Positions 16,655 through 29,900 of a DNA stretch of 64,000 bases are shown piece after piece (the first letter of the stretch is position 1; each line of letters starts with the position of its first letter). Location: assembly GCA_009692685.1 (NCBI GenBank), contig SHYS01000003.1:62001-126000 (forward strand). The letters are read 5' to 3'. The notes below the pieces were generated by a model. The model saw nothing but the letters and a program-made list of their open reading frames with translations, made no database searches and was not told where the DNA came from. This DNA comes from Dehalococcoidia bacterium. Lineage in GTDB: Bacteria; Chloroflexota; Dehalococcoidia; UBA2979. Made by a program: the position numbers and the translations under genes.

Positions 16655-17416
16655 CTAGCCCCCCTTACCCTCGGGCCGGCGGTCGACGAGGTGCCAGAGG
16701 CGACGTTCTGTCTCGGAGCGCCGTGCCAGGACGTACGGCCCACCCTCGAAGAGCCGCGGTCGCACCCAGTCGCCTGTGTCGATCAGGTCGTCGCGGTCCA
16801 TCGGCTCGCCCGTGCCGTCATCGATGATGCGCGTGAGTGCCGGGCAGGCAGTGCGCATCTGCCCCGCGGTCATGCGCCCCTTGAGGTTGCGCAGCCCAGA
16901 CAGGTCGACGTAGCGGCCATCGCCTCCACCGGCGCGCAGTCCGGCAGCGGCCAGAGCACCAATCGAGCCGAGCCGCTTCCCGCCGATGGCGCGGAGGCGC
17001 ACGTTTGCCTCGGCGGAGAACGTCTGGGCGAACTCCAGCTTCATCAGCTCGTTCTGGGTACGCCGGCCGAATGCGAGGACATGGGGCATATCGGAATGAC
17101 GCGACAGGATCGCAACGCCGGGGTCGGCGCGGCGCTCGGCGTTGGCGCGCACGTAGCGCACCAGCCAATCCTCAATATCGTTGACGGACTGGTCGGACTG
17201 GAGTTCGACGGCGTAGCAGCAGTTGTCGCCTGTGCTCACGATCTTCGGGCTGTCGAAGAGCTGATGGCGGGTGACGCCATGCGACTCGCCGAGGCCCTCC
17301 GCCACGTATTTCGCCGCAAGGGCACGCACGAGCGCACCGGTGCCACCGGAGCGCTCCCCGCTCGGGCCCTTGGTATCTGTGTCGTCAACGCCGACGACGA
17401 ACCGCTCCGTCAGCAC
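16655..17416 (-). CDS. TiaS-like protein with the DDTD kinase-type domain
   Basis: 253 residues. The N-terminus FVVGVDDTDTKGPSG matches the GxDDTDS signature of the archaeal tRNA-Ile2 agmatidine synthase TiaS. It is followed by GGTGALVRALA, GVTRHQLFDSPKIVSTGDN and CYAVEL, corresponding to the TiaS PRLVRLNP/KTRGN region. The middle (PGVAILSRHS ... RLRAIGGKRLGSIGALAAAG) could be the ferredoxin-like part. The OB-fold and zinc ribbon of TiaS are absent, so tRNA agmatidinylation is unlikely. I place the start at the GTG following GAGGGAGG rather than further upstream. It is convergent with the aldolase gene. Confidence 0.7.
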   Translation of the reverse strand: MLTERFVVGVDDTDTKGPSGERSGGTGALVRALAAKYVAEGLGESHGVTRHQLFDSPKIVSTGDNCCYAVELQSDQSVNDIEDWLVRYVRANAERRADPGVAILSRHSDMPHVLAFGRRTQNELMKLEFAQTFSAEANVRLRAIGGKRLGSIGALAAAGLRAGGGDGRYVDLSGLRNLKGRMTAGQMRTACPALTRIIDDGTGEPMDRDDLIDTGDWVRPRLFEGGPYVLARRSETERRLWHLVDRRPEGKGG

Positions 17417-17494
17417 CGGGCCCTCCCTCATTCGCACCGGGAGCCTAGCCGAGCGCGGCGGCACTCGCATCCGCCGCCTAGGCGAGTGACGAGA

Positions 17495-17857
17495 CTAGCC
17501 AACACCCAGTTGCCGTAGCCGGCACTCATCGATGCCGAAATGGTGACCGACCTCGTGCACGACCGTGTTACGCACCTGCCTCGGGATCTGGGCGGGTGTG
17601 CAGTGCCGCTCCAGGGGCCCCTGATAGATCACGATGCGCGCGGGAAGGGCAGGCGTCCCGCCGGCGCGCTCCGTGATGGGTACGCCGACGTAGAGGCCGA
17701 AGAGATCCTGACCATCGGCCACGCGCCCGGCACGCAGGTCGTCCCTCGAGGGCTCGCGCTCGATGACGATTGCAATGTTTTCGAGGTAGGGGGCGAATTC
17801 GGATGGAATCGACTGGAGCGCACGAAGCACAAGGCGGCGGAAGCGGCCTCGTTCCAT
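17495..17857 (-). CDS. Small zinc metallopeptidase-fold protein
   Basis: 120 residues of the minimal zincin family (possible zinc metallopeptidase, Pfam PF06262 type). The motif VVHEVGHHFGIDECRLRQLG fits HExxHxxGxxxxxL, with His101, Glu102 and His105 at the zinc site. The start FRRLVLRALQSIPSEFAPYL and the strand IVIYQGPLER are also typical. Members are cytoplasmic and of unclear substrate. The ATG has TACACT six bases upstream. Confidence 0.92.
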   Translation of the reverse strand: MERGRFRRLVLRALQSIPSEFAPYLENIAIVIEREPSRDDLRAGRVADGQDLFGLYVGVPITERAGGTPALPARIVIYQGPLERHCTPAQIPRQVRNTVVHEVGHHFGIDECRLRQLGVG

Positions 17858-17863
17858 CGGCGA

Positions 17864-17869
17864 AGTGTA
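17864..17869 (-). promoter_or_regulatory. TACACT -10 box for the metallopeptidase gene
   Basis: TACACT, six bases, then ATG on the minus strand. Same sequence and spacing as at folC and at the response regulator. Confidence 0.5.
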
Positions 17870-17926
17870 GGGGCCATCGAAGGGCCCCTGGGATTGCCCG
17901 GGTCTTTAGTGGACTTCTTACGGAGC

Positions 17927-18352
17927 GTGCGTGTGCGTGTTCTGTCTTGTGTCGATGATTTTCGCAGGGAGCTAGAGGGCTTTCCACATGGGGTATCCAC
18001 TACGAAGGCAGGGATCGTCGGGTTGCAAGAATTGCTGGGCAAATTCCGCCCCGATCCGCTGCGGGCGCACGTCGAAGCCTCGGTGCAGCGCGGGACCGGG
18101 CTCCACAAGGGCGAATGGCTGCGCGATGAGCTGCCGTTATCGCCCGAGCAATGCGCCGTGGTTTCCGAAGAGATCCTCGACTGGTGCCGCGAACAGATGG
18201 CCGCCAGCCGAAAGCCGTACGGCATCGACCAGATGGCGCTTGCCGTCGCCTGCGCCGAGCCGGGCGGGGTTCCGTTGGCCTCCAAGACGTTTGGCGTATT
18301 CCGGCCGGTCGACTTCTATCAGCCCGAGGGTGTGGCTGAGCGTGTGAGCTAG
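17927..18352 (+). CDS. Hypothetical protein, start uncertain
   Basis: Up to 141 residues from the GTG. A TTG at 18023 would give 109 residues and is a reasonable alternative because protein-like sequence becomes convincing from there (GLQELLGKFRPDPLRAHVEA, TGLHKGEWLRDELPLSPEQ). It looks helical and soluble, with EEILDWCREQMAASR and a C-terminus KTFGVFRPVDFYQPEG. No family recognised. The upstream part of the open frame is antisense to the metallopeptidase gene and is excluded. The next 168 bases up to 18520 hold nothing I can recognise. Confidence 0.5.
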   Translation: MRVRVLSCVDDFRRELEGFPHGVSTTKAGIVGLQELLGKFRPDPLRAHVEASVQRGTGLHKGEWLRDELPLSPEQCAVVSEEILDWCREQMAASRKPYGIDQMALAVACAEPGGVPLASKTFGVFRPVDFYQPEGVAERVS

Positions 18353-18520
18353 TTCGTTCGTGGGATCGACCTCGCCGCCGTCAGGAACACTCGAAGCGGC
18401 GTCCGATTCGCGGCCGCGCTGTTTTCGTGGGGCGATGTAGCCCGCGAGGCGATCTATAACGATGGCTCCGACGCGCCAGCCGGTGGTCGCTAGCTTCGAG
18501 GGCGCCTCGCCGCAGTTCCG

Positions 18521-18778
18521 CTAGCTGTCGGGCTCGAAGCCACGCGCCCGCTGGTCGTTGAGCGAAGCCACGGCGATCTGTTCGGCCACTGTCTGAATCG
18601 CGCCGCCCTCGGCTGCCAGCGACTGGCAGACCATGAGCAGTTCCTTGATATCGAGGGGGTGGTTCGACGCGACGCCGGCGACACGCGCGGCGCGGTTGAG
18701 CAGCGCACGGGCATCCGAGCGCGAGGTGACGCGGCCCAGCTCGCACGAAAGGTCGTCGATCGAGAGCGCGCGGTGCAT
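18521..18778 (-). CDS. Hypothetical 85-residue protein
   Basis: A helical small protein: MHRALSIDDLSCELGRVTSR, a central DIKELLMVCQSLAAEGG and AEQIAVASLNDQRARGF. No family recognised. The ATG is preceded by GCAGGGAGG at ideal spacing, the main reason to accept it. It sits in a stretch otherwise made of remnants. Confidence 0.6.
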   Translation of the reverse strand: MHRALSIDDLSCELGRVTSRSDARALLNRAARVAGVASNHPLDIKELLMVCQSLAAEGGAIQTVAEQIAVASLNDQRARGFEPDS

Positions 18779-18949
18779 GTGTGGCCTCCCTGCCTGGTGG
18801 TCGTGGTGGAATCCTCGGCAGGACTGGGCGCACGGGGATCGGGGTAATCCCGAGGCGGACGAGGCCGCGTGGTGGGAGGACCCCAGCGTCAGCGGCAGGC
18901 CGCGAAGCGTGGAACATTACTCAACGCGGGCCATCGCGAGCACCTGGTC

Positions 18950-19578
18950 GCGCGTAATCTCGATGTGATGGACCTCGAGGGCGTGCCGCCTGCTCTTCGC
19001 GTACCTCGTGTGCCACCGCCAACGCCACGTCACACGTGACGAACTTGCCGAGGTGGCTCTGGCCGGAGATCGCGCCTGGAGCGTGGGAGGCCGCCCTACA
19101 CGCGCTGGTGAGCAAGCTGCGGAGCCTGTTCAGACGGCTCGTCGATCCCGAGGCAATCAGCCTGACCAGCGCGTTCGGAACCTACCTGTTGCGACTGGGG
19201 GAAGACGTTTGGGTCGACCGGGAGGCGGCGGCGGAGGCAGTGGACCTGGCGGAGGGCTTTGCGCGTGCACAGGATTGGAAGAGTGCGTGGGCACCGGCCA
19301 ACATCGCGGCGCTAGCGGCGCGATGGCTATTCCTAGGAAGCGAAGATGGGCCGTGGATCAGGCGCGAACGTTCCCATTTGCACGAGATCCTCGTAAGAGC
19401 GCTCGACTGCCTGGTTGAGGTCTGGATGGCAAACGGGGAACCAGCGCAGGAGCTGGGCAACCGAGCCGAGGCGCTGCGAGTGTACGAAGACTGCCGCGAA
19501 CTCCTGGTCACCGAGTTTGGCGCGAATCCGTCGAGAGAAACTCAAGCCCTCTATCTTGAGCTCTTGCAGGGTTCGTAG
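18950..19578 (+). pseudogene. SARP/BTAD-type transcriptional regulator remnant
   Basis: One frame encodes CRLLFAYLVCHRQRHVTRDE followed by LAE, the end of the winged-helix DNA-binding domain of AfsR/SARP-like regulators. One extra base near 19055 shifts to LWPEIAPGAWEAALHALVSK, followed by the BTAD helices (AVDLAEGFARAQDWKSAWAP, RALDCLVEVWMANGEPAQEL, RVYEDCRELLVTEFGANPS). The region upstream contains an in-frame TGA and no start. The 3' part is open as 180 codons from 19036 but begins in the middle of a domain, so a functional product is unlikely. The full regulator would have been several hundred residues. Confidence 0.75.
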
Positions 19579-19667
19579 GAGCTGCCTGACGCGCCCCGAT
19601 CGGGGCATTCCCGAGTTGGCGCGAGCGCGTGTTTGACCTGTGGCTGCGTGATGCCAACAATCGTTCG

Positions 19668-20858
19668 ATGCCACATCAAGTCACGCCGGCGCGTCGAGGG
19701 CGGGCCACGCCGTCCGCCAGCCGGACCTGGAGGCTGACCGCGGCCGCGACGTTGCTGTCGTTGCTGTCGCTGATGGGCTGCCGCCAGGAAGTCAGTCCCG
19801 CACACCAGACCGGCCTCGAGTTTACGCCCCTGCCGCGGGTCATCGTCGGAGAGCCGCGCTCGTATTTGCTGGGGTTCTCGTCGCTCCCGACACGGCCAAC
19901 CATCGCAGGCTACACGTCTGCGATGGACCTCGCCGCCAACTACGGCGAGGTGCTCCTCATCCAGCGAGAGCCGGCCTGGTCGTCGTTTCTGCCAGGCGCC
20001 TCGGTGGCGAACGAACTGGAGCGCACGACGCTCTCCGAGCGCGGCGCGCTCGCGGACCGTCATTTGCAGTTGATGTACGCCATCGACGTGTTCGACCCTG
20101 CCTCACGCGGACGGCTCGCGGGTCTGCCCACCCGGTTCGAGGGGCAGACACTCGCGAACCCGGAGCTGAGGCGCGCGCTGGTGCAGCAGGCGCGCTTCGT
20201 GGCGCTGAACTACCGGCCGACCTTCCTGGCGCTGGGCGTCGAGGTGAACGCCGCCTTCGAGGCGAATCCACAGGCCTACGAGGCGTATCGCGAGGCCTAC
20301 GCCGAAGCCTACGCCGAGGTGAAAGCCGCCAGCCCCACGACCCTCGTCTTCCCAACGTTCCAGTACGAGCAACTGCTTGGCCTCATCTCCTGGGAGCCCC
20401 CTCACGCGCCGCGCTGGCGCCTCATCGAGGAGTATCAGGGGCAGATGGACCTGTTCGCGATCACCACGTATCCGTCGTTCGTCTATCAGTCGGCGCGTAA
20501 GGTACCCTCGGAGTACTACTCGGACGCGCGAGCGCACACGAGCCTGCCGATCGCCTTCGCTTCGGCAGGTTTCGCCTCGGACGTCACGCGTGAGGGGCTG
20601 AACTCCTCCACGCCACCGGAGCAGCGCCGCTACCTGCAGCGTCTACTCGCGGACGCGAATGCGCTCAGCTCACCTCTGGTGATCTGGTTCGCGGGTCGTG
20701 ATCCCGCCAACGCCGACTCGGCGCCATCCGACCTCATTGGCAGCATCGGGCTGCGCACCTCGGACGACCGAGCGAAAGACGCCTGGCCAGCGTGGGAGCA
20801 AGCGGTGAACCGGCCGTACGCTGGGCAGCTGCCGGGGGTGGAGCGACGCCCGCCGTGA
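19668..20858 (+). CDS. Lipoprotein with glycoside-hydrolase-like TIM barrel
   Basis: 396 residues with an Arg-rich N-terminus, a hydrophobic stretch (AATLLSLLSL) and lipobox LMGC at about residue 36, so it should be a membrane-anchored exported lipoprotein. The body follows a barrel pattern. FLALGVEVNAAFEAN places a Glu where acid/base Glu of LGNE/LGVE glycosidases sits; MDLFAITTYPSFVYQSA and VPSEYYSDA are also typical. At the end of the barrel, where related proteins have a nucleophile Glu (SETGW or TEIGW), this protein reads IAFASAGFAS. It may have lost hydrolase activity and act in carbohydrate binding. The start is the ATG at MPHQVTPARR. Confidence 0.75.
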   Translation: MPHQVTPARRGRATPSASRTWRLTAAATLLSLLSLMGCRQEVSPAHQTGLEFTPLPRVIVGEPRSYLLGFSSLPTRPTIAGYTSAMDLAANYGEVLLIQREPAWSSFLPGASVANELERTTLSERGALADRHLQLMYAIDVFDPASRGRLAGLPTRFEGQTLANPELRRALVQQARFVALNYRPTFLALGVEVNAAFEANPQAYEAYREAYAEAYAEVKAASPTTLVFPTFQYEQLLGLISWEPPHAPRWRLIEEYQGQMDLFAITTYPSFVYQSARKVPSEYYSDARAHTSLPIAFASAGFASDVTREGLNSSTPPEQRRYLQRLLADANALSSPLVIWFAGRDPANADSAPSDLIGSIGLRTSDDRAKDAWPAWEQAVNRPYAGQLPGVERRPP

Positions 20859-20903
20859 TGTCCTGATTTAGGGTGAGCCCGTGGGTGCGCTGTGGATTTT
20901 CCG

Positions 20904-20933
20904 TTGACAGCGTTGAGCAGCTGTCGCTACCCT
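20904..20933 (+). promoter_or_regulatory. Promoter candidate for rpoB-rpoC
   Basis: TTGACA (20904-20909), an 18-base spacer and TACCCT (20928-20933). A second possible -10 is TATCCT at 20956. This predicts an rpoB leader of over 200 bases. The interval 20859-21164 has no gene; it contains this promoter and the hairpin at 21005. The ribosomal protein genes rplJ-rplL are not immediately upstream. Confidence 0.55.
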
Positions 20934-21004
20934 TGCATACCCTCCACGCATCGCTTATCCTACCTGAGCCTTGGTCGCGGCTCATCCTGTTCCTATCCGA
21001 AATA

Positions 21005-21033
21005 CCCCGATGGCAGGGAGTCTTGCCTCGGGG
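21005..21033 (+). promoter_or_regulatory. Leader hairpin upstream of rpoB
   Basis: CCCCGA pairs with TCGGGG, then after a one-base bulge GGCA pairs with TGCC around an eight-base loop. It lies about 130 bases before the rpoB start. There is no following T-run. It could be a processing site or control element of the rpoBC mRNA. Confidence 0.4.
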
Positions 21034-21164
21034 TGTCCGCGTGCGCCGCTCGCCCTGGTGAGGCGCCCGGTCGAAATCTCGCGTGAGCAGGAGTCAGTCG
21101 CGCAGTCCATGGCCGCCCAACGTGTCTCGGCAGGCACTACACCGCGTTTCGCAGGGAGTTGAGC

Positions 21165-24951
<3,787 letters not shown>

Positions 24952-24959
<8 letters not shown>

Positions 24960-27900
24960 GGTCAACGATTTCAACGCCATCCGCCTGTCGCTGGCTTCGC
25001 CGGCGCAGATCCGGTCGTGGTCATACGGCGAGGTCACCAAGCCGGAGACGATCAACTACCGCACGCTGAAGCCGGAGAAGGACGGGCTCTTCTGCGAGCG
25101 CATCTTCGGGCCGCAGAAGGACTTCGAGTGCCACTGCGGTAAGTACAAGCGGGTGCGCTACAAGGGCATCGTCTGCGACAAGTGCGGCGTGGAGGTGGCG
25201 CGCTCCAAGGTGCGTCGTGAGCGCATGGGGCACATCAGCCTCGCTGCGCCGGTCGCGCACATCTGGTTCTCGAAGGGCGTGCCGAGCCGCCTCGGGCTGC
25301 TCCTCGATGTACCACCGCGTGCGCTGGAGCGAGTCCTCTACTTCGCGAACTACGTGATCACGAAGGTCAACGACGAGGCACGCCAGTTCGCGATGGAGCA
25401 GCTGCAGCAGGAGATCGACGAGGAAGTGGCGCGCCGCGAGGGCGAGACGACCTCGCGCATTGCCGTGCGCGAAGAGGCGCTCCAGCAGGAGCTCGCGGAA
25501 CTTGGGCGCCGTCGCGACGTTGAGCTTGCGGCCGCCGACGAAACCCTGGCGAGCGACATCGGCGCCTCCATGGCTGCGGCCCGGAACATCGAGAAGGATA
25601 TCCAGGCTCGGCTGGGCGAGAAGCTCCGCGCTGGAGTCCGCTTCGGCAGCGACACGATTGCCGCCCGGGGCGAGACGCTGGCGAACGAGCACATCGGCGC
25701 GTTGCACGCGATCGCGCAGCGCCACGTCACGACGATCGAGGAGAAGTCGGCCCACAAGAAGGCCGACATGCAGCACGCTTCGGAGACGGCGCTGCAGAAG
25801 AAGCGTGATGTGGCGTTCAAGGAACTGGCGCCATTGCGATCGCAGGTCTCGGACGCCCGTACGGCCGTGCGCAAGGAGTACGACTCGCTGTACAAGCGGC
25901 TCGACAGCCTGCGCGACCCGGTGGCGGCCGACCGCCTGATGATCCTCACCGAGCAGGAGTACCGCGAGATCGAGGAGCGCTTCGGGCTCGTCTTCGAGGC
26001 CGGGATGGGCGCCGAATCGGTGCTGTCGATCTTGGAGCGCCTGAACCTCGAAGTATTGCGCACCAAGTTAAACGAGGAGATCCAGTCCACTGCGGGCCAG
26101 CGCCGCAAGAAGGCGACCAAGCGCCTGCGCGTCGTCGAGGCACTGCGCAAGTCGGGCAACAAGCCCGAGTGGATGATCATCCAGGAGCTGCCGGTGCTGC
26201 CACCGGACCTGCGCCCCATGGTGCAGCTCGATGGTGGTCGCTTCGCTACCTCGGACCTCAACGACCTCTACCGTCGCGTGATCAACCGCAACAACCGGCT
26301 GAAGCGCCTGCTGAACCTCGGAGCGCCCGAGATCATCATCAGGAACGAGAAGCGGATGCTGCAGGAGGCAGTCGACTCGCTCATCGACAACGGCCGTCGC
26401 GGTCGTGCGGTGAGCGGCTCGGGCAACCACAAGCTGAAGTCGCTCTCCGACTTGCTCAAGGGCAAGCAGGGTCGCTTTCGCCAGAACCTCCTGGGCAAGC
26501 GCGTTGACTACTCGGGCCGTTCGGTCATTGTGGTCGGGCCGAACCTGCGCCTGAACCAGTGCGGATTGCCGAAGCGCATGGCGCTGGAGCTGTTCAAGCC
26601 GTTCATCATGCACTCGCTTGTCCGCAAGGGGCTGGCGCACAACATCAAGAGCGCCAAGCGCATCGTGGAGCGTGCACGCCCCGAGGTGTGGGACGTGCTG
26701 GAGGAGGTCATCAAGGACCGCCCCGTACTCCTCAACCGCGCACCCACGCTGCACCGCCTGGGCATCCAGGCCTTCGAGCCGATTCTGGTTGAGGGTTCGG
26801 CGATCCAGCTGCACCCGCTGGTCTGTTTCGCCTACAACGCAGACTTCGACGGCGACCAGATGGCCGTCCACGTGCCGCTGTCCTACGAGGCCGTGGCCGA
26901 AGCGCGCCAGGTCATGATGTCGAGTCGCAACCTGCTGTCGCCCTCGGACGGTGAGCCGGTGGTCGCACCAACACTCGACATGGTGCTGGGCTGTTACTAC
27001 ATGACCTACGACCCGCTGGTCAACGACCCCGCGACGCAGGAGTGGGGTCACGTCCAGGCGTACTCACGTGACAAGGTGAAGATCGCGTACGAGCTGGGCG
27101 CCCTCCACCTCCACGACCGCATCTCCTTGCGTCTCGATGAGGGCGGGCACGAACGCATCGACACGACCGTCGGTCGCGTGCTCTTCAACGAGGTAGTCCC
27201 GGACGAGCTTGGTTACCAGAACGACCTGATGGATAAGAAGACGTTGCGCGCGCTGGTCTCCCGCATCCACACGGAGCTGGGCCAGGAGCCGACCGTTGAG
27301 TTCGTCGACCTCATCAAGGACATGGGCTTCCGTTACGCGACCCAGTCCGGCATTTCGATCTCGTCGTCGGACATCACGACGCCGCCCGATAAGCCGGAGC
27401 TGCTGGCCCACGCCGAGAGACGCATCGATGAGATCGACGACCAGTTCCAGCTTGGCCTGGTGACTGAGCACGAGCGCTATCAGGCGGCCATCAACGTCTG
27501 GACGGAGACGACGGACGAGATTACGAAGGCGCTCCAGCGCGCCCTGGACCCATCCGGGTCGATCGCGATGATGTCCAACTCCGGCGCGAAGGGAAACATG
27601 GCGCAGATCCGCCAGATGGGTGGAATGCGAGGCCTGATGACGGACCCGAGTGGTCGCATCATCGACCTGCCGATTCGGTCATCGTTCCGCGATGGGCTGT
27701 CTGTCCTCGAGTACTTCATCTCCACCCACGGCGCCCGGAAGGGCCTCGCGGACACGGCACTGCGCACGGCCGACTCGGGTTACCTGACTCGCCGCATGAT
27801 CGATGTGGCACAGGACCTGATCGTGCGCGACGCAGACTGCGTGTCAGGCTCGGAGGACGTTCCGGGTGTCTGGCTCCGCGAGCGTGCGGAGGCCGGGATC

Positions 27901-29322
27901 CTGGCCACGCTCGAGGAGCGCATCAACGGGCGCTGGACGGCATCGCCCATCGTGCACCCTGAGACCGGCGAAGTGATGGTCGACCGCAACATGGGCATCA
28001 CCACCGCAGGCGCGGCAGCTATCGTTGCTGCCGGGGTCGAGCAGGTGCACGTGCGCTCGCCGCTGACCTGCTTCTCGCGTCGTGGCATCTGCCAGCTCTG
28101 CTATGGCCGCTCGCTCGCGACCGGCGAGTTGGTCGCGATGGGCGTGGCCGTCGGCATCATTGCAGCACAGTCGATTGGTGAGCCGGGCACGCAGCTGACG
28201 ATGCGTACGTTCCACACGGGTGGCATCGCAGGTGGTCTCGACATCACCTCGGGCCTCCCGCGCGTCGAGGAGATCTTCGAGGCGCGCGCGCCCAAGGGGC
28301 AGGCCGTCATCAGCGAGATCGACGGCGTGGTGCGGGTCCGTCGCGACGGCGATGCGCGCTTCATCGCGGTGGCCAGCACGGAGGGCTTCGAGGAGATCTA
28401 CGAACTGCCCGAAGGCCTGGACGTCCTGGTCGAATCCGGCGAGCAGGTGACTGCCGACCAGACGCTGGCGCAGGCGCACGAGGGCACCGCCAGCCGCCTG
28501 CCGGTGAAGCTCATTCAGACGGCGATGGCAGGTCGCGTGGAGTACGTCACCGTCGGTCGCAGCAAGCGCCCGACGGCGCTCAAGGTGGTCTCCGAGCTCT
28601 TTGACGAGCGTGAGTACGGCATTCCGGCCAACGCGCGCGTGTGCGTGGAGACGGGCGAGTTCGTACACGCCGGCGCACTGCTGACCGAGGGTTCCGTGAA
28701 CCCGCAGGACATGCTCACGGTGCTGGGACCGGAGGAGGTGCAGAAGTACCTCGTTGACGAGGTGCAGCGCGTCTACCGTAGCCAGGGCGTGAACATCAAC
28801 GACCGCCACATCGAGGTGATCGTTCGCCAGATGCTTCGCAAGGTGAGCGTGGAGGAGCCGGGCGACAGCGACCTGCTCCCCGGCGAGATCATCGACCGCT
28901 GGGAGTACGCGGACCTCCAGGCTCGCGTCACTGCCGAGGGCGGTGACCCCGGTCACGTCATCCCGGTGCTCCTCGGCGTCACGAAGGCTTCGCTGTCCAC
29001 GGACTCGTTCCTAGCGGCGGCATCGTTCCAAGAGACCACGCGAGTGCTCACGGAGGCGGCCATCGAGGGTCGCACGGACCACCTGCGCGGCCTGAAGGAG
29101 AACGTGATTATCGGCAAGCTGATCCCGGCACGGGCGACCGTGATCGTGGAGCGGCCGACGCCGATCGCGGAGATGCCGATGCCGGAGTCCCTGCTGCTGC
29201 CGTTCCAGTTCGAGTGGGAGCGGGAGCAGTACCAGGGCCTGGAGTCTTCGATGTTCGAGGCGGGCGCGGTCCCGCGCGAGCTGGCGGCGGCCGGCGCTGC
29301 GTTCGTGGCCGAACCAGACTAA
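24952..29322 (+). CDS. rpoC: DNA-directed RNA polymerase subunit beta'
   Basis: Catalytic subunit, 1456 residues. N-terminal zinc ligands are Cys60, Cys62, Cys75 and Cys78. The Mg-binding NADFDGD loop is residues 629-635. The second zinc site is in [20 protein letters not shown], and the trigger-loop region is [19 protein letters not shown]. Between [11 protein letters not shown] (about 140) and [17 protein letters not shown] (about 328) there is an insertion of about 190 residues, predicted coiled coil, rich in Glu/Arg/Ala heptads. Inserts at this site are known in other lineages, such as Actinobacteria. GTG start, eight-base overlap with rpoB, strong terminator downstream. Confidence 0.98.
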
Positions 29323-29346
29323 CCCTCGATAGCACGAGTACAGCAA

Positions 29347-29380
29347 CGAGCCCCGGTCGCCAGACCGGGGCTCGTTTGTT
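29347..29380 (+). terminator. Intrinsic terminator of rpoBC
   Basis: CGAGCCCCGGTC, loop GCCA, GACCGGGGCTCG: a perfect 12-bp stem followed by TTTGTT, 24 bases after the rpoC stop. This is the strongest terminator in the window. Confidence 0.92.
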
Positions 29381-29408
29381 CTGTGAGGAGATGGTAGCCA
29401 CCGGGTGT

Positions 29409-29418
29409 AGGTCTACGG
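29409..29418 (+). repeat. Left copy of 10-bp target duplication
   Basis: AGGTCTACGG, identical to 30611-30620 and directly abutting the left end of the insertion. The duplicated sequence is the expected footprint of transposition. Confidence 0.8.
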
Positions 29419-29449
29419 GGCTTTGCCTCAAAAGCCCTCGATCAGCGCG

Positions 29450-29482
29450 ACATTTGGGGCAGCCTCGTGACTTTTGAGGCAG
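29450..29482 (+). repeat. Left-end iterated repeats of the element
   Basis: ACATTTGGGGCAGCC (from 29450) and GACTTTTGAGGCAG (from 29469) are two copies, with their ACTT/ACAT cores 20 bases apart. Their orientation matches the right-end copies rather than the outermost left copy. Confidence 0.7.
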
Positions 29483-29607
29483 TCGGCATCCGCCCAGAGC
29501 GCGGGCTCAATGCCCAGTTCTTAGATGGACTGGATGAGCACGACGATGTTGTGGCAGAGGAACTTCAAGAGCGCGAACTGGTATCGCCCAAAGCAGCAGC
29601 AGAGTGA
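29467..29607 (+). CDS. Possible 46-residue ORF at the head of the cargo
   Basis: GTG start within the left repeat array, ending in TGA that overlaps the GTG of the next gene. The product is acidic and helical (GIRPERGLNAQFLDGLDEHD, VVAEELQERELVSPKAAAE). The frame is open further upstream across the element boundary, so it could be the tail of a larger protein truncated by the element end. No family recognised; coding status rests on composition and on the coupled overlap. Confidence 0.35.
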   Translation: MTFEAVGIRPERGLNAQFLDGLDEHDDVVAEELQERELVSPKAAAE

Positions 29608-29828
29608 ATGAGCCGATGGCAGAACGTCCGCAGCCGTGGTGTCCGCGTTGTGGCGACGAAAAGTTGCTCGGCGGCAACGCGCCCGGTGCTACCTACTGGG
29701 TGTGCCCAAAGTGCCGTTACGGGCTGAATATCGGCTACGAGGCCGAGTACCTTGACGAGCCGGGGCCACACAAGCCGTGGCGGCCCGGCGATGAGTCCAA
29801 ATGGCGGGATCGGGTGATCCCGCAGTAG
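29604..29828 (+). CDS. Zinc-ribbon cargo protein
   Basis: 74 residues with two CxxC pairs, WCPRCGDEKLL and YWVCPKCRYGLNIGY, spaced as a zinc ribbon, then an acidic and Pro/Trp-rich tail (DEPGPHKPWRPGDESKWRD). The start may be the GTG or the ATG four codons later. It lies inside the insertion, 72 bases upstream of the methyltransferase. Role unknown; small zinc ribbons near DNA-modifying genes often bind nucleic acid or a partner protein. Confidence 0.7.
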   Translation: MNEPMAERPQPWCPRCGDEKLLGGNAPGATYWVCPKCRYGLNIGYEAEYLDEPGPHKPWRPGDESKWRDRVIPQ

Positions 29829-29900
29829 TACCACTGCCCGAGTATTCATAACGGCTTTACTGGCTACACCGTTGCGCCTATCCTGGCCGAGGGAAAGGCC

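Noticed and set aside
18381..18917. A 178-codon minus-strand frame around the 85-residue gene
   Set aside because: Overlaps the better-supported gene at 18521, which has a strong ribosome site; the longer frame is Arg/Pro-rich without features.
28201..28260. The rpoC trigger-loop segment as a possible resistance variant
   Set aside because: The sequence matches the normal conserved form of the family.
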